Shown here: positions 16,862-26,497 of the stretch, piece after piece | Position numbering within the stretch: the first letter of the stretch is position 1 | How the letters are laid out: each line of letters starts with the position of its first letter | NCBI RefSeq assembly: GCF_017745095.1 | Contig: NZ_JAGHZZ010000004.1 | Location: forward strand, 372,001-436,000 | Reading direction: 5' to 3' | Length of the DNA stretch: 64,000 nt | Source: Sporocytophaga sp. | GTDB lineage: Bacteria; Bacteroidota; Bacteroidia; Cytophagales; Cytophagaceae | Translations under genes and position numbers: made by a program | Notes under the pieces: model-generated | What the model was told of the DNA's origin: nothing | The model's database searches: none | What the model saw: only the letters and a program-made list of their open reading frames with translations

Positions 16862-19072
16862 TTGAAAACGCGTACTAAACTAATCATCTTTTTATTGGCA
16901 TGTTTCCCGGGGTTTTTTGCCTTTGCGGGAGATCCACCATCTGAAAAGGAAAAGAGCTCAGCGCCAATGCTTCTCAGAAAATTGCCTGTTAAAAAATTAC
17001 TGGGACTTAAATCAACTGCTTCGAATGCGGAAACTCCTGCCGGAGGCTACAAGAGGTGGTCTGGTTTAAAATATTCCGGATATGTGAGATCCTTTACACA
17101 GTATCGTGTAATGCCTACCCATTATACAAGCAATCCTTCCTTATCTGAAAAATCATTGGTTTTCAATGGTGTTGAAGCATACAACGGGTCGCTTCAGGGA
17201 TACCAGGAACCATTGTTTTTATTAAGACTTGAAGGAAATCCTACAGCAAGAACATTCTTTAAAGTAGAATATGCTATGGATAACCAACTAACCGGAATTA
17301 TAAAAGATAACGGTGGGGTTATTGAAGGAACAAACACTGCTTACAACAGAAGGATTTCTACCTATAGAATTTTGCAGTTTGAAGGAGGAGCAAGCACGGG
17401 AATTGGAGATTTTAAACTAACAGCAGGTGGTGGCGTTCTTTGGCACAGAGTGAGCCCATTTACATTCTGGAACTATGAGTACCGCGATGACCTTTTTGAG
17501 CGTTATCCATGGGAGCCGGAAGGTGCATCATTTAACAGATACAACCAGTTCTATGCAACTCAAAACATTGCCAGAGATGCACGTTGGGGAAACACTGCAA
17601 CTCAGGGCTTTATTTTAGAAGCTAAAAACTTACCATTAGGATTTGGGGGTAATATCGTTTATGGAAAAACTGATAATAGTGGTGGATTTACAGCTGTTAA
17701 AACCAAAAGCCCAAGAAACCTGGTAGCAGGTAGAATAGATAAAGGTTTTGGAATGCACAAATTCGGTCTTAACTATTTTAATCAGTTTGGATTTTTGGAT
17801 ATTCAAGAGCTTTTCCGAATCAGACAACAAATCGCGACAATTGACGGAAGAATGAATCTTAATAATGTTAAGATTTATTTTGAAGGTGGAGTTGGTCGTT
17901 TTCAAGACTTCATAGCACAAAGAGATCAGGATGGAGTAATTATTAATAATTATTCTAAAAGCAATGTCCTTGCTCCATTAGCTCCAGTCAATGTTAAGGA
18001 AGGTCAAAATTATGGTGTGGATTATAACTGGGCACCTGCTATCATGACACAGATCGACGTGACTAAAGAAGCTTTTAATGTGCCGGTTAACCTAATGTTG
18101 TTTTACATTGACAAAGCTGTAACTAATATCAATAGCCAGGTTATGAATACTGCTAACCCCCATGCACTGGGAACTGCAGAAAACATAGGTTCAATTTATG
18201 ATATAACTACTTACTACGGTGGTGTAACAGATATTCAGCAAATGGCCAATAACAGATGGGGAGGATATTTGAAGCATGAAGATACTTATGGTAAATTGAA
18301 AGTTAATATTGGTACAGGCTTCGCACAGGAGATTGAAAACCTATACGACTCTATAAGTTTCCAGCATAGAGCAAACTCTTTTACAAGATCTAGATTTGCA
18401 TTTTTTACAAGAAACAATGGCCCGTATTCTAACATAATGAATATCTACAGAAGGGCTTTTGAAGTAATGGCAATTACAGATACGATTAGTGATTATAAAA
18501 AAGGTTTTAATAGCATTGATCTTAATCTAAAATATAAACTTTCATTTTTGGGTAGAGAATTAATTCTTGCTAACTACAATAATTATAGCTCTGTTCAGCC
18601 TGGGTTTTCTGCGATACCAAAATTCTCTGACGATGCTTTCTTACGCTATTTCTACGAGGAGTTCATGGCATTTTATGCTTTGAGACCAAAACTTACTTTG
18701 ATAGGATTTGTAAGTTATGAAAGAGCATTAGGAAATGATAGAACAAGTCAGGCATATGTTGCTGACGACCCAAACGGTTTATTTAAAAAGGGAGATTTGA
18801 TTGCCGGTGAAAATGGAAAGCCTATTTCCAATGCTCAGAATCTGCAAAATATTACAGAATATAATGCAGTCAACGTCAATCAAAAGACTTTTGTTGAAGG
18901 AAAAGGCATTAATCAAAGAGGTTACGGTTTTGGATTAGGATTCGATTACGATTTTTCTGGTAGAGCAGGTCTTTATGTAAGACACAGAGTGTTTAGTCAC
19001 AAAGATGTAAATTTTATAAAAGATAAATTTAATGGTCAGGAGACTACTGTCGAACTGAAAATATTCTTTTAA
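16862..19072 (+). CDS. Outer-membrane beta-barrel protein in beta-glucan-like locus
   Basis: A 736-residue secreted protein; I do not recognise a named family. The predicted start is TTG, which gives a good signal peptide (MKTRTKLIIFLLACFPGFFA). After a low-complexity stretch, the rest is dominated by alternating aromatic/polar strands (for example GGGVLWHRVSPFTFWNYEYR) and ends in VELKIFF, a typical barrel terminus. It begins a + strand run with another barrel, two lipoproteins and a GH3 beta-glucosidase, suggesting a role in binding or uptake of glucan oligosaccharides. That role is inferred only from context. Confidence 0.7.
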   Translation: MKTRTKLIIFLLACFPGFFAFAGDPPSEKEKSSAPMLLRKLPVKKLLGLKSTASNAETPAGGYKRWSGLKYSGYVRSFTQYRVMPTHYTSNPSLSEKSLVFNGVEAYNGSLQGYQEPLFLLRLEGNPTARTFFKVEYAMDNQLTGIIKDNGGVIEGTNTAYNRRISTYRILQFEGGASTGIGDFKLTAGGGVLWHRVSPFTFWNYEYRDDLFERYPWEPEGASFNRYNQFYATQNIARDARWGNTATQGFILEAKNLPLGFGGNIVYGKTDNSGGFTAVKTKSPRNLVAGRIDKGFGMHKFGLNYFNQFGFLDIQELFRIRQQIATIDGRMNLNNVKIYFEGGVGRFQDFIAQRDQDGVIINNYSKSNVLAPLAPVNVKEGQNYGVDYNWAPAIMTQIDVTKEAFNVPVNLMLFYIDKAVTNINSQVMNTANPHALGTAENIGSIYDITTYYGGVTDIQQMANNRWGGYLKHEDTYGKLKVNIGTGFAQEIENLYDSISFQHRANSFTRSRFAFFTRNNGPYSNIMNIYRRAFEVMAITDTISDYKKGFNSIDLNLKYKLSFLGRELILANYNNYSSVQPGFSAIPKFSDDAFLRYFYEEFMAFYALRPKLTLIGFVSYERALGNDRTSQAYVADDPNGLFKKGDLIAGENGKPISNAQNLQNITEYNAVNVNQKTFVEGKGINQRGYGFGLGFDYDFSGRAGLYVRHRVFSHKDVNFIKDKFNGQETTVELKIFF

Positions 19073-19121
19073 CTATTATTGAAAAAATTAAGAACTGATT
19101 TAAATGATAACATATAATATA

Positions 19122-20921
19122 ATGAGCAAGAAATTTTTACTTGGTTTAGTAATTTTTATTGCTGTCTGTTTACAAAATGCAAATGCTCAGACAGTTTATT
19201 TCAATGGTCTGGGAAGAGCACTTGTAACGACTGATCAAATGAAAGGTAATGCATTAACTGTCAATCAAGGTGGGGTTCCTAAACCTGACACTCTTTCTGG
19301 AAGAAGAGCAACAGGAGGATATACAATTTTTGACCTAGGTGTGAATGCTCAACCTAATGAAAACCTTAGAGCTAGCGCTATCCTTAGGATAAGAAATGAT
19401 TTTGGGGGATTTTATGGTAACGGTAGTTCTGTATTCTTTAGACAGTTACGTATTGATGGGGTTATTGCAAAAATTGTAAAATATGAAATTGGTGATATTG
19501 ATTTAGGTTTAACACCATATACTCTTTATAATTTCGATGAGTCTTATCATGATTATGAAGCTGATGTATTTGCAATCAGAAGAAGTATAGTGAATTATGA
19601 AAACTTCAATTTTGGAAATAAGTGGAGGCTTCAAGGTGCTCATGCAAATGCAAATTTCAGATTCACAAAAGGTATCGAAAAAATTGGAGTGAGAGTATTT
19701 GCTGCCAGAGCTGGTAAAAAAGATGTTTTGGATCTGGTAAATCCAGATAGAGTTAACTGGGGTGGAAGAGTAGATCTTGTTCAAAGTAGATTTTTCCATA
19801 TAGGTGCAAACTATATCCAGATGCTTGATTTGGCAGGAACAGTTCCTGTAAATTCCTTCGAATTTGATAATAAAGTAGGAACAGTTGATTTTAAGGTTGG
19901 ATATGACAATGATCAGATTGGAGCTTTCGTTTATGGTGAAGCGGGATTTTCTAAATATTCATTCTTCAAGGCTCTGAATGATACTACTGTAAAGAAAGAC
20001 GGAAATTTTTATGATATCGGTGTGTCAGGAGAATATAAACCTCTGAAAATAAAAGTATTCGCTTCATACAGAAACGTAAGTGATAATTTTAATAGTCCAG
20101 GAGCACAAACAAGAAGAATCTTTGATTACGGAGTCCCTGATTTATTTCCATCAATAAAAGGAGGTCCGGATGCAAATGGTGTTCAGGGAATCAGACAAGT
20201 TGGGTTGCTAGATAGAATTTCTGATGAAAGTGTTAGAAACTTAAATATCATGCCGGTGTTAATGGCTTATAGACCTGAATATAATAATATAACACCTTAT
20301 GGTACAGCTACTCCTAACAGAAAAGGTATATCGTTCGGAGCTTCTGTTGGTGAAATGGAAAAAGTAGTAAAAGGAGATGTGAAAGTAGATTTACTATCTG
20401 AAGTTGTCGGAGAAGGATCTACAGATACAAGAAAATTCACTGGTGTTAGAGGAGGATTATTTTTTAACATTAATAAGCTGATTAACTGGGAAAGAGCACT
20501 TGGAATCAACTTTGGTTATAGATATGAGCATACAAAAAGAGACGGAGGAAATCAGATTGATCTGAAAAGTTCGTTATTAGATGCAGGAATAAATGTAGAG
20601 GTAGTTAAAAGTTTTGATCTGATTGCTGGCTATAAAATGCTTAGTGCAAAAGGAAATGAATATATTCTTGTGAGAAATGAATTTAATACACTTGTTACTC
20701 CAGTACAAGCTTATAGTGATGTAGATCAGCCTAATACAATCCTTAGCCAAGGATTTAACCAAGGATTATTAGCTGCAGGTATCAGATACAGATTTACTAA
20801 AAACACATATTTCACTGGACAAGCAGTGTTCTATAATAACAAAAGTAAATTACAAACATCTTTAGGAGATTTTGATTACAAAATCAACCAAATTTTCTTA
20901 AATTATACAATGGTATTCTAA
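19122..20921 (+). CDS. Outer-membrane beta-barrel protein, second of the pair
   Basis: About 599 residues from the ATG at 19122, which gives the signal peptide MSKKFLLGLVIFIAVCLQNA followed by NAQ; a frame-extending ATG at 19104 adds six residues before it. The mature chain is strand-rich with many short turns, and it closes with a LNYTMVF strand typical of outer-membrane barrels. It lies 49 bases after the previous barrel gene and 19 bases before a lipoprotein gene, so the genes are very likely co-transcribed. No transport family can be named with confidence. Confidence 0.7.
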   Translation: MSKKFLLGLVIFIAVCLQNANAQTVYFNGLGRALVTTDQMKGNALTVNQGGVPKPDTLSGRRATGGYTIFDLGVNAQPNENLRASAILRIRNDFGGFYGNGSSVFFRQLRIDGVIAKIVKYEIGDIDLGLTPYTLYNFDESYHDYEADVFAIRRSIVNYENFNFGNKWRLQGAHANANFRFTKGIEKIGVRVFAARAGKKDVLDLVNPDRVNWGGRVDLVQSRFFHIGANYIQMLDLAGTVPVNSFEFDNKVGTVDFKVGYDNDQIGAFVYGEAGFSKYSFFKALNDTTVKKDGNFYDIGVSGEYKPLKIKVFASYRNVSDNFNSPGAQTRRIFDYGVPDLFPSIKGGPDANGVQGIRQVGLLDRISDESVRNLNIMPVLMAYRPEYNNITPYGTATPNRKGISFGASVGEMEKVVKGDVKVDLLSEVVGEGSTDTRKFTGVRGGLFFNINKLINWERALGINFGYRYEHTKRDGGNQIDLKSSLLDAGINVEVVKSFDLIAGYKMLSAKGNEYILVRNEFNTLVTPVQAYSDVDQPNTILSQGFNQGLLAAGIRYRFTKNTYFTGQAVFYNNKSKLQTSLGDFDYKINQIFLNYTMVF

Positions 20922-20940
20922 AATTTAAAGACCATTTATT

Positions 20941-21990
20941 ATGAATAGATTTAGAAAAAATGTACTGCTAGGATTTTCAGCTATTGCTGTTATATTTTCT
21001 GTCAGTTGCAAACGCGATAAACATCCTGAAAATCTGATTGGACCAGAATACAAAAACGCTGATCCGGGATTTTATGTGGTAAATAATTCATTTACAGCAG
21101 CACCTTCGGATCTAATTGATTTTACAAAAACTCAAGTAGGCTTTAATGCCCAGTTTTCTCAGGAGGTTACGTATTTTCTGACACTTAGAAGTGAAAAAGG
21201 AGCAAGTGTTACCTTTACTGACAAAGCAGCAGATCTGAGTAAGGTTAAATGGGATGGAGGACATAATGGTCTTTATTTCTTTAACGCAAATGATAAAGTG
21301 TTTGCTGAATTAAGTTTTTTAGGAAGTAATGTTAAGCTACAGGATACTTTAACAGTTAAGACACCTAAATCTTATGGAAGACTTGTTGAAGATTTTGAAG
21401 CTGCAACCCCTGGACATTTAAAATTTCCTGCTGGCTGGTATACTTTTGGAAAAGAGGCAAGTGCAAAAGCAGTTGATGAAGACAAATACTATAATGGTGT
21501 TGTAGCATTTGCTGCAAATAATCCGAAAACAATTCAACCTCCTTCCGGAATCAAATACTTTAAAGTTATGGGAACTGATGCCAACGTTGACTTTTTTATA
21601 GATGGCGCAGGTTTTATCAGTAGACTAAATTTAGTTACCGCTAATACAGATAGCATATATTTTAATATGTTTGTTTATGGTACAGGTAATGTTTCTGACA
21701 AAGGATCCATAAAAATTGGAGAGGATGATAATGGTAAAGGAGGGGTTCAGGATTTAGTTGAAGATGAGCTTTTCTATGACTTTAAAATCAACTGGACCGG
21801 TTGGAAGCTAGTATCTGTGAAATACAGTGATTTCTCTTTCACTGCTGCTAATACAGGAAATAGAATTAGAGAGCCTAAAAAAGCAGGTAAAATGGGATTT
21901 GCACTATTGTCAGATCCAAGTGGGGCTAAGACGAGTCTGATCTTCGACTACCCAATCTTTACCTACGGTAAACCTTTACCTCAAAATTAA
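20941..21990 (+). CDS. Lipoprotein with CBM11/CIA30-like region
   Basis: A 349-residue lipoprotein with lipobox FSVSC and lipidation at Cys23. Residues about 140-345 resemble a jelly-roll galactose-binding-like domain: LVEDFEAATPG at its start, and WTGWKLVSVKYSDFSF plus LIFDYPIF near its end, as in CBM11/CIA30-type modules. It would be anchored in the outer membrane and may bind a glucan. It is tightly linked to the next lipoprotein gene (15-base gap). There is no catalytic motif. Confidence 0.65.
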   Translation: MNRFRKNVLLGFSAIAVIFSVSCKRDKHPENLIGPEYKNADPGFYVVNNSFTAAPSDLIDFTKTQVGFNAQFSQEVTYFLTLRSEKGASVTFTDKAADLSKVKWDGGHNGLYFFNANDKVFAELSFLGSNVKLQDTLTVKTPKSYGRLVEDFEAATPGHLKFPAGWYTFGKEASAKAVDEDKYYNGVVAFAANNPKTIQPPSGIKYFKVMGTDANVDFFIDGAGFISRLNLVTANTDSIYFNMFVYGTGNVSDKGSIKIGEDDNGKGGVQDLVEDELFYDFKINWTGWKLVSVKYSDFSFTAANTGNRIREPKKAGKMGFALLSDPSGAKTSLIFDYPIFTYGKPLPQN

Positions 21991-22005
21991 TAAGGAAATT
22001 AACCA

Positions 22006-23946
22006 ATGAAGAAATTCTTTAAATATTCAATAAAGGTACTTTTATTACCTGTCATATTCAGTGGCTGTGTAAGCCTTGAGAAAGCCACACTGGATGACAG
22101 TCATCAACTTGCTGTAGCTGAAGATCCTGAGTTTGGAACCCCGGTTTTAAAATTTAATAAAGGAGTTGTAGAAGGATTTTCAAATGAAATCTATAGCTGG
22201 TGGGTGGCAAACGACCAATTGGCCTTGGCCAAAAAGGGAGATACTCTTAAAATTGTTATGAAAAATGTGGGTCCGAAATGGGAATGTTTCGGAAGCCAGA
22301 TAATGATGCTGGACTTTACTGAAGCTTCGGTCCTTAAATTAAGAATGCGTTCTGAAGGCGCAACTGCTCCTAATGTAAGTATCAGATTCCGTGATGCTAA
22401 TGGGTACATGGCTGATATGATACCAAATGTTAAAGTACCCAAAACTGGCCCATATCAGGATTTTTACTACAACTTTACAGGCAAATGGAAACAAGCATGG
22501 CCTGAATCTAAAGATGTAGATCCTAGAATTATCAATGAGGTTTTATTCTTTATCAATGGAGGAGGGTCTCCTTACACGGGAACACTTTATATTGATGAAA
22601 TAAAAGCTATTCCTCTTTCTGAATTACCTGCTGCTGGTCCTGCTGCTGTCGGTGGAGTCATTGATGATTTCTCTGAACCAATTGATTCTTGGTGGGCTGC
22701 AGATAAAATAAATTTGATGACCGAGAGGGAAGAACTTGCGATCACAGCTACTGGTGCAGGTCCTGGATATGAGTGCTTTGGTAGAGCATTTACAGTTAAA
22801 GATTTTACAAAAGCTGATATTGTAAGAGTAAGAGCAAAAGCTATTGGAGACAGCGAGCCTATCCTTAGAGGTGATGTTAAAGATGCCGATGGTAGAGTTA
22901 CCAATGCCAATGTAGTTTCTCACAAAATTGCTTTGAATGAATACAGAGATTATTTCTATGATTATAATGGGAAATTCTCTCAGGTTTATCCAGATAATCA
23001 AACTGTAAATCCTGCTCAGATTAAGGATATCTTATTCTTTATTAACCCAGGTGGACCAGCATTTGAAGGAAAGATTTATGTTGATGAAATCGAAGTAATT
23101 ACAAGACAGAAGTACAATGAGTTAACAGGTCAGGGAAAAGTTGAGGAGAAAAAAGATGAATCATCATCTTCGTCATCTTCTTCTAATACAACAACTCCTT
23201 CAACGGAAACTGCAGAAGCTAAGGAAGCTCCAGCGCAACCTGTAGCTGAAGCACCTGCTGTTAAGGAAACTACTAAACCTAAAGAAGCTCCTAAAACTGC
23301 AACTGCTACAACAGAAAAGAAAGCTGTAACTGCAGAGAAAAAAGCTGTTGTAGAAACTAAACCCGTAGCAGAGAAAAAGGAGGAAGCGCCTGCAATTCTT
23401 GAAGCTACTGTGAAAGCAAAAGAGGAAGAAGTGGTATCAGCTTCTTCTACTCCTGTAAATTCTAAAATTGTTAATCTTGATAATTTCAAGGATGGGATTA
23501 CAAAGTGGTATGGCGGAAGTGATAAAGTGAAACTTTCAAAAGCCGGAGAAGATCTGAAAGTAGAATTGAATGGAGTTGGTCCAATGTATGAAACATTTGG
23601 AAGAGGCTTTTTATCAACTGACTTTACAGAAACACCTGTTGTTAAAGTAAGAGTTAAAGCTGATAAAGCAGGTCAATTAAGACTTGATGTAAAAGATATT
23701 GATGGGTACTCCACAAATCTTAAGCCTGTAGTGCAGACTATTGCTGCTGGAGCTGATTTTGTTGATTTGTATTTTGATTTTACTGGTAAATTCGAACAGT
23801 CTTTCCCTACTAAACAAAAAGTAAATCCTGCTAAGATAGTTCAAATACTATTTTATGTTAATCCTGGAGGAAAAGCCTATACAGGAAGTCTAGTGATTGA
23901 CGAAATCAAAATGATGACTGCGGAAGATGCAAAGGCAAAGAAATAA
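22006..23946 (+). CDS. Lipoprotein with three copies of a carbohydrate-binding-like domain
   Basis: A 646-residue lipoprotein (lipobox FSGC, Cys21). Three homologous units of about 150 residues occupy about 53-204, 216-368 and 487-638. Each has the same order of motifs: an F-S/K...W(W/Y) opening, GPxYExFGR or GPKWECFG, the xDFT strand, YxFTGK(F/W) or YDYNGKF, an (N/D)P...I-(L/V)-F-(F/Y)-(I/V)NxGG loop and (Y/V)IDEI. Units two and three are separated by a Ser- and then Lys/Glu/Ala/Thr-rich linker of about 110 residues. The fold is probably a jelly-roll binding module. The next gene is a beta-glucosidase, so glucan capture is a reasonable inference. Confidence 0.72.
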   Translation: MKKFFKYSIKVLLLPVIFSGCVSLEKATLDDSHQLAVAEDPEFGTPVLKFNKGVVEGFSNEIYSWWVANDQLALAKKGDTLKIVMKNVGPKWECFGSQIMMLDFTEASVLKLRMRSEGATAPNVSIRFRDANGYMADMIPNVKVPKTGPYQDFYYNFTGKWKQAWPESKDVDPRIINEVLFFINGGGSPYTGTLYIDEIKAIPLSELPAAGPAAVGGVIDDFSEPIDSWWAADKINLMTEREELAITATGAGPGYECFGRAFTVKDFTKADIVRVRAKAIGDSEPILRGDVKDADGRVTNANVVSHKIALNEYRDYFYDYNGKFSQVYPDNQTVNPAQIKDILFFINPGGPAFEGKIYVDEIEVITRQKYNELTGQGKVEEKKDESSSSSSSSNTTTPSTETAEAKEAPAQPVAEAPAVKETTKPKEAPKTATATTEKKAVTAEKKAVVETKPVAEKKEEAPAILEATVKAKEEEVVSASSTPVNSKIVNLDNFKDGITKWYGGSDKVKLSKAGEDLKVELNGVGPMYETFGRGFLSTDFTETPVVKVRVKADKAGQLRLDVKDIDGYSTNLKPVVQTIAAGADFVDLYFDFTGKFEQSFPTKQKVNPAKIVQILFYVNPGGKAYTGSLVIDEIKMMTAEDAKAKK

Positions 23947-24011
23947 TTTAGCCTGAACCATTTTAACTCTACCATTATTTTTCGGATTTAAATAAAAATA
24001 TAATTAGCTTT

Positions 24012-24041
24012 GAAGCTGTTTCCGTAAGGGAACAGCTTTTT
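24012..24041 (+). terminator. Rho-independent terminator after the triple-domain lipoprotein gene
   Basis: AAGCTGTTTCC pairs with GGGAACAGCTT (one T-G pair) around a GTAA loop, followed by a T-rich tract. The GH3 gene that starts 45 bases later may therefore have its own promoter or rely on read-through. Confidence 0.85.
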
Positions 24042-24085
24042 CTTTTTATTAAACTTATCTTAAAAAGCATCATTTAAAACATTTT

Positions 24086-26413
24086 ATGGAGAAACGTTTA
24101 TTTTCATTGAAAACCTTGATCGGTTCAATGATATTTTTAGCCACCTTGCTAGGCCCCGCTTATGGGCAGAAAAAAGGATCTAAAACTCCTGCGGCTTCTG
24201 CACCTGTTGTATTGACAGATGCCGAAGTGGAAGCCAAAGTTCAGGAACTGTTGGGTAAAATGAGTATTGAGGAAAAGGTTGGCCAGATGACTCAGGTGAA
24301 CCTTAACGTTGTCCTTAAAGGCGGTTACGGTAACATGGATGGAACTATTGATCCTGAAGCTTTAAGAAAAGCCGTAGTGGATTATAAAGTTGGTTCTATA
24401 CTTAATGCAATTAACCATGCATACTCTGTTGAAACATGGCATCAGATCATTACAGCTATCCAGGATGTTGCCACTAAGCAAACTGCTAATAAAATCCCTG
24501 TGCTTTATGGTATCGATGCTATCCATGGTGTGACTTTTACTTCGAAGTCAACTTTATTCCCTCAGAATATTGGAATTGGAGCAACTCGTAACCCTGAGCT
24601 ATCAAAACTTGCAGGAGAAATCACTGCTAAAGAAACAAGAGCATCTGGTATCAGATGGAATTTTGCTCCTGTTTTGGACGTAGGTAGACAGCCACTTTGG
24701 CCTAGATTCCCTGAAACTTATGGTGAAGATGTTTACTTAGTAAGCCAGATGGGGGTTGCTTCTATCATCGGAATGGAAGGTGACGGAAACCTTAACAGAA
24801 TTGACAGAGTGTCTTCATGTATGAAACACTATATCGGATATTCTTTGCCTCTATCTGGTAAAGACAGAACTCCTGCTTATATACCTGAAAGAATTTTAAG
24901 AGAATATTTCCTCCCTCCATTCAGAGCTGCTGTAAATGCGGGTTCAAGCACTATCATGATCAACTCAAGTGAAATTAATGGTGTGCCTGTACACGGCAGC
25001 AAATATTTATTGACTGATGTGTTAAGAAAAGAACTGGGCTTTAAAGGCCTTGCTGTTTCTGACTGGGAAGATATTATCAGACTTCATACTAAACATAAAG
25101 TTGCTCAGACTCCTAAAGAAGCTGTTAAACTTGCTGTAAATGCTGGAATTGATATGAGCATGGTTCCTCACGATTATTCATTTTATGAGTACCTTGTAGA
25201 ACTTGTAAAAGAGGGTGCTGTTTCTCAGGCGAGAATCAACGAAGCTGTTGGAAGAATTTTAACTCTGAAATTCAGAACCGGACTTTTCATCAATGCATAT
25301 CCAGAAAAAGATGCAATGAAGAATTTTGGTTTGCCTGAATATAAAACTGCTGCATTAGAAGCTGCAAGAGAATCTGTAACCCTTTTGAAAAACAAAGAAA
25401 ACATTCTTCCTCTTGCTAAAGGCAAAAAAATATTAGTTACTGGTCCTGCAGCTAAATCAATCACTGCTCTTAACGGTTCATGGTCTTATACTTGGCAAGG
25501 AAATGAATCTAAATATTATCCAGATACTACTGCCTATATTTTCAATGCTATAAAAGCAAAAAATACAGGTGGAACAACTCTATATGCTAAAGGATCGGAG
25601 TTTGATAAAGAGGCAGATGCTAAAAAAGCAGTAGAGCTTGCAAAATCTGTTGATTATGTTGTGGTATGTATTGGTGAAGATGCTTATGCAGAATCTCCTG
25701 GAGTTATCGATGAACTAGACCTTCCAGAAGCTCAGCAAAAATTAGTAGCTTCTCTTTATGAAGCTGGTAAGCCGGTAGTAATCGTTCTTGTAGAAGGAAG
25801 ACCTAGAATTATCAGAAAAATTGAAGACGGTGCAAAAGGTATCATTGATGCTTATATCCCAGGAAGTCAAGGCCACAACGCAATTGCTGAAGTCCTTTTC
25901 GGTGATGTAAACCCAAGCGGTAAGCTGCCATTCTCTTATCCAAGATTTAGTGGAGATATTATTCCTTATGACCACAAATACAGCGATAAAGTTACTGAAC
26001 TTTCTCCTGGACAAATGGGAGAAGGTGGATATAAACCTCAGTGGCCATTCGGTTTTGGTTTGAGCTATACTAAATTTGAATATTCAAACCTTAAAGTAAG
26101 TTCTCCAACACTTAAAGGAAACGGTTCTATTAAAGTAACTGTAGATGTGAAAAATGCTGGTTCAAAAGCTGGTAAAGAAGCTGTAGAACTTTATACAAGA
26201 GATCACTTTGCTACAATTACTCCTTCATGGATGAGATTGAGAAAATTCAAGAAGATTTCTTTGACTCCAGGACAGACTCAAACTGTAGAGTTTGAACTTA
26301 CCAAGAGTGACCTTGCTTTCATTGGCATGGACGAGAAAACTTTCATAACTGAGCCAGGTGCATTTGATGTAATCGTTGGCGAGCAAAAAGCTTCATTCAA
26401 CTACGAAGACTAA
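24086..26413 (+). CDS. Secreted GH3 beta-glucosidase
   Basis: A 775-residue glycoside hydrolase family 3 enzyme, with an N-terminal signal peptide ending near AYGQ. The (beta/alpha)8 domain holds the substrate-binding stretch SSCMKHYIGYSLPLSGKDR and the nucleophile Asp326 in GLAVSDWEDI. The second domain contains GEDAYAESPG, whose Glu536 is in the position of the acid/base residue of barley ExoI. A fibronectin-III-like domain closes the protein. Expected to cleave terminal beta-linked glucose from cello- or other gluco-oligosaccharides in the periplasm. A terminator follows at once. Confidence 0.95.
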   Translation: MEKRLFSLKTLIGSMIFLATLLGPAYGQKKGSKTPAASAPVVLTDAEVEAKVQELLGKMSIEEKVGQMTQVNLNVVLKGGYGNMDGTIDPEALRKAVVDYKVGSILNAINHAYSVETWHQIITAIQDVATKQTANKIPVLYGIDAIHGVTFTSKSTLFPQNIGIGATRNPELSKLAGEITAKETRASGIRWNFAPVLDVGRQPLWPRFPETYGEDVYLVSQMGVASIIGMEGDGNLNRIDRVSSCMKHYIGYSLPLSGKDRTPAYIPERILREYFLPPFRAAVNAGSSTIMINSSEINGVPVHGSKYLLTDVLRKELGFKGLAVSDWEDIIRLHTKHKVAQTPKEAVKLAVNAGIDMSMVPHDYSFYEYLVELVKEGAVSQARINEAVGRILTLKFRTGLFINAYPEKDAMKNFGLPEYKTAALEAARESVTLLKNKENILPLAKGKKILVTGPAAKSITALNGSWSYTWQGNESKYYPDTTAYIFNAIKAKNTGGTTLYAKGSEFDKEADAKKAVELAKSVDYVVVCIGEDAYAESPGVIDELDLPEAQQKLVASLYEAGKPVVIVLVEGRPRIIRKIEDGAKGIIDAYIPGSQGHNAIAEVLFGDVNPSGKLPFSYPRFSGDIIPYDHKYSDKVTELSPGQMGEGGYKPQWPFGFGLSYTKFEYSNLKVSSPTLKGNGSIKVTVDVKNAGSKAGKEAVELYTRDHFATITPSWMRLRKFKKISLTPGQTQTVEFELTKSDLAFIGMDEKTFITEPGAFDVIVGEQKASFNYED

Positions 26414-26428
26414 TCCAAAATAAAAAAA

Positions 26429-26470
26429 ATAAAAAAGGGCTTTCCGAAAGGAACAGCCCTTTTTTATTTT
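26429..26470 (+). terminator. Rho-independent terminator after the GH3 gene
   Basis: AAAAAGGGCT-TTCC pairs with GGAA-C-AGCCCTTTTT around a GAAA loop. It gives a long stem with a poly-T tail, 16 bases after the stop. Confidence 0.9.
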
Positions 26471-26497
26471 AGTTATTCAATTATTAATTTTTCAACT

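Noticed and set aside
23155-23190. Short repeated TCATCTTC-type sequence, considered as a CRISPR or tandem-repeat element
   Set aside because: It is a run of Ser codons within the lipoprotein linker; there are no spacers or conserved repeats.
23130-23489. 119-codon - strand frame opposite the lipoprotein linker
   Set aside because: Its low-complexity Ala/Ser/Val/Asp content is the complement of the repetitive linker of the lipoprotein gene.
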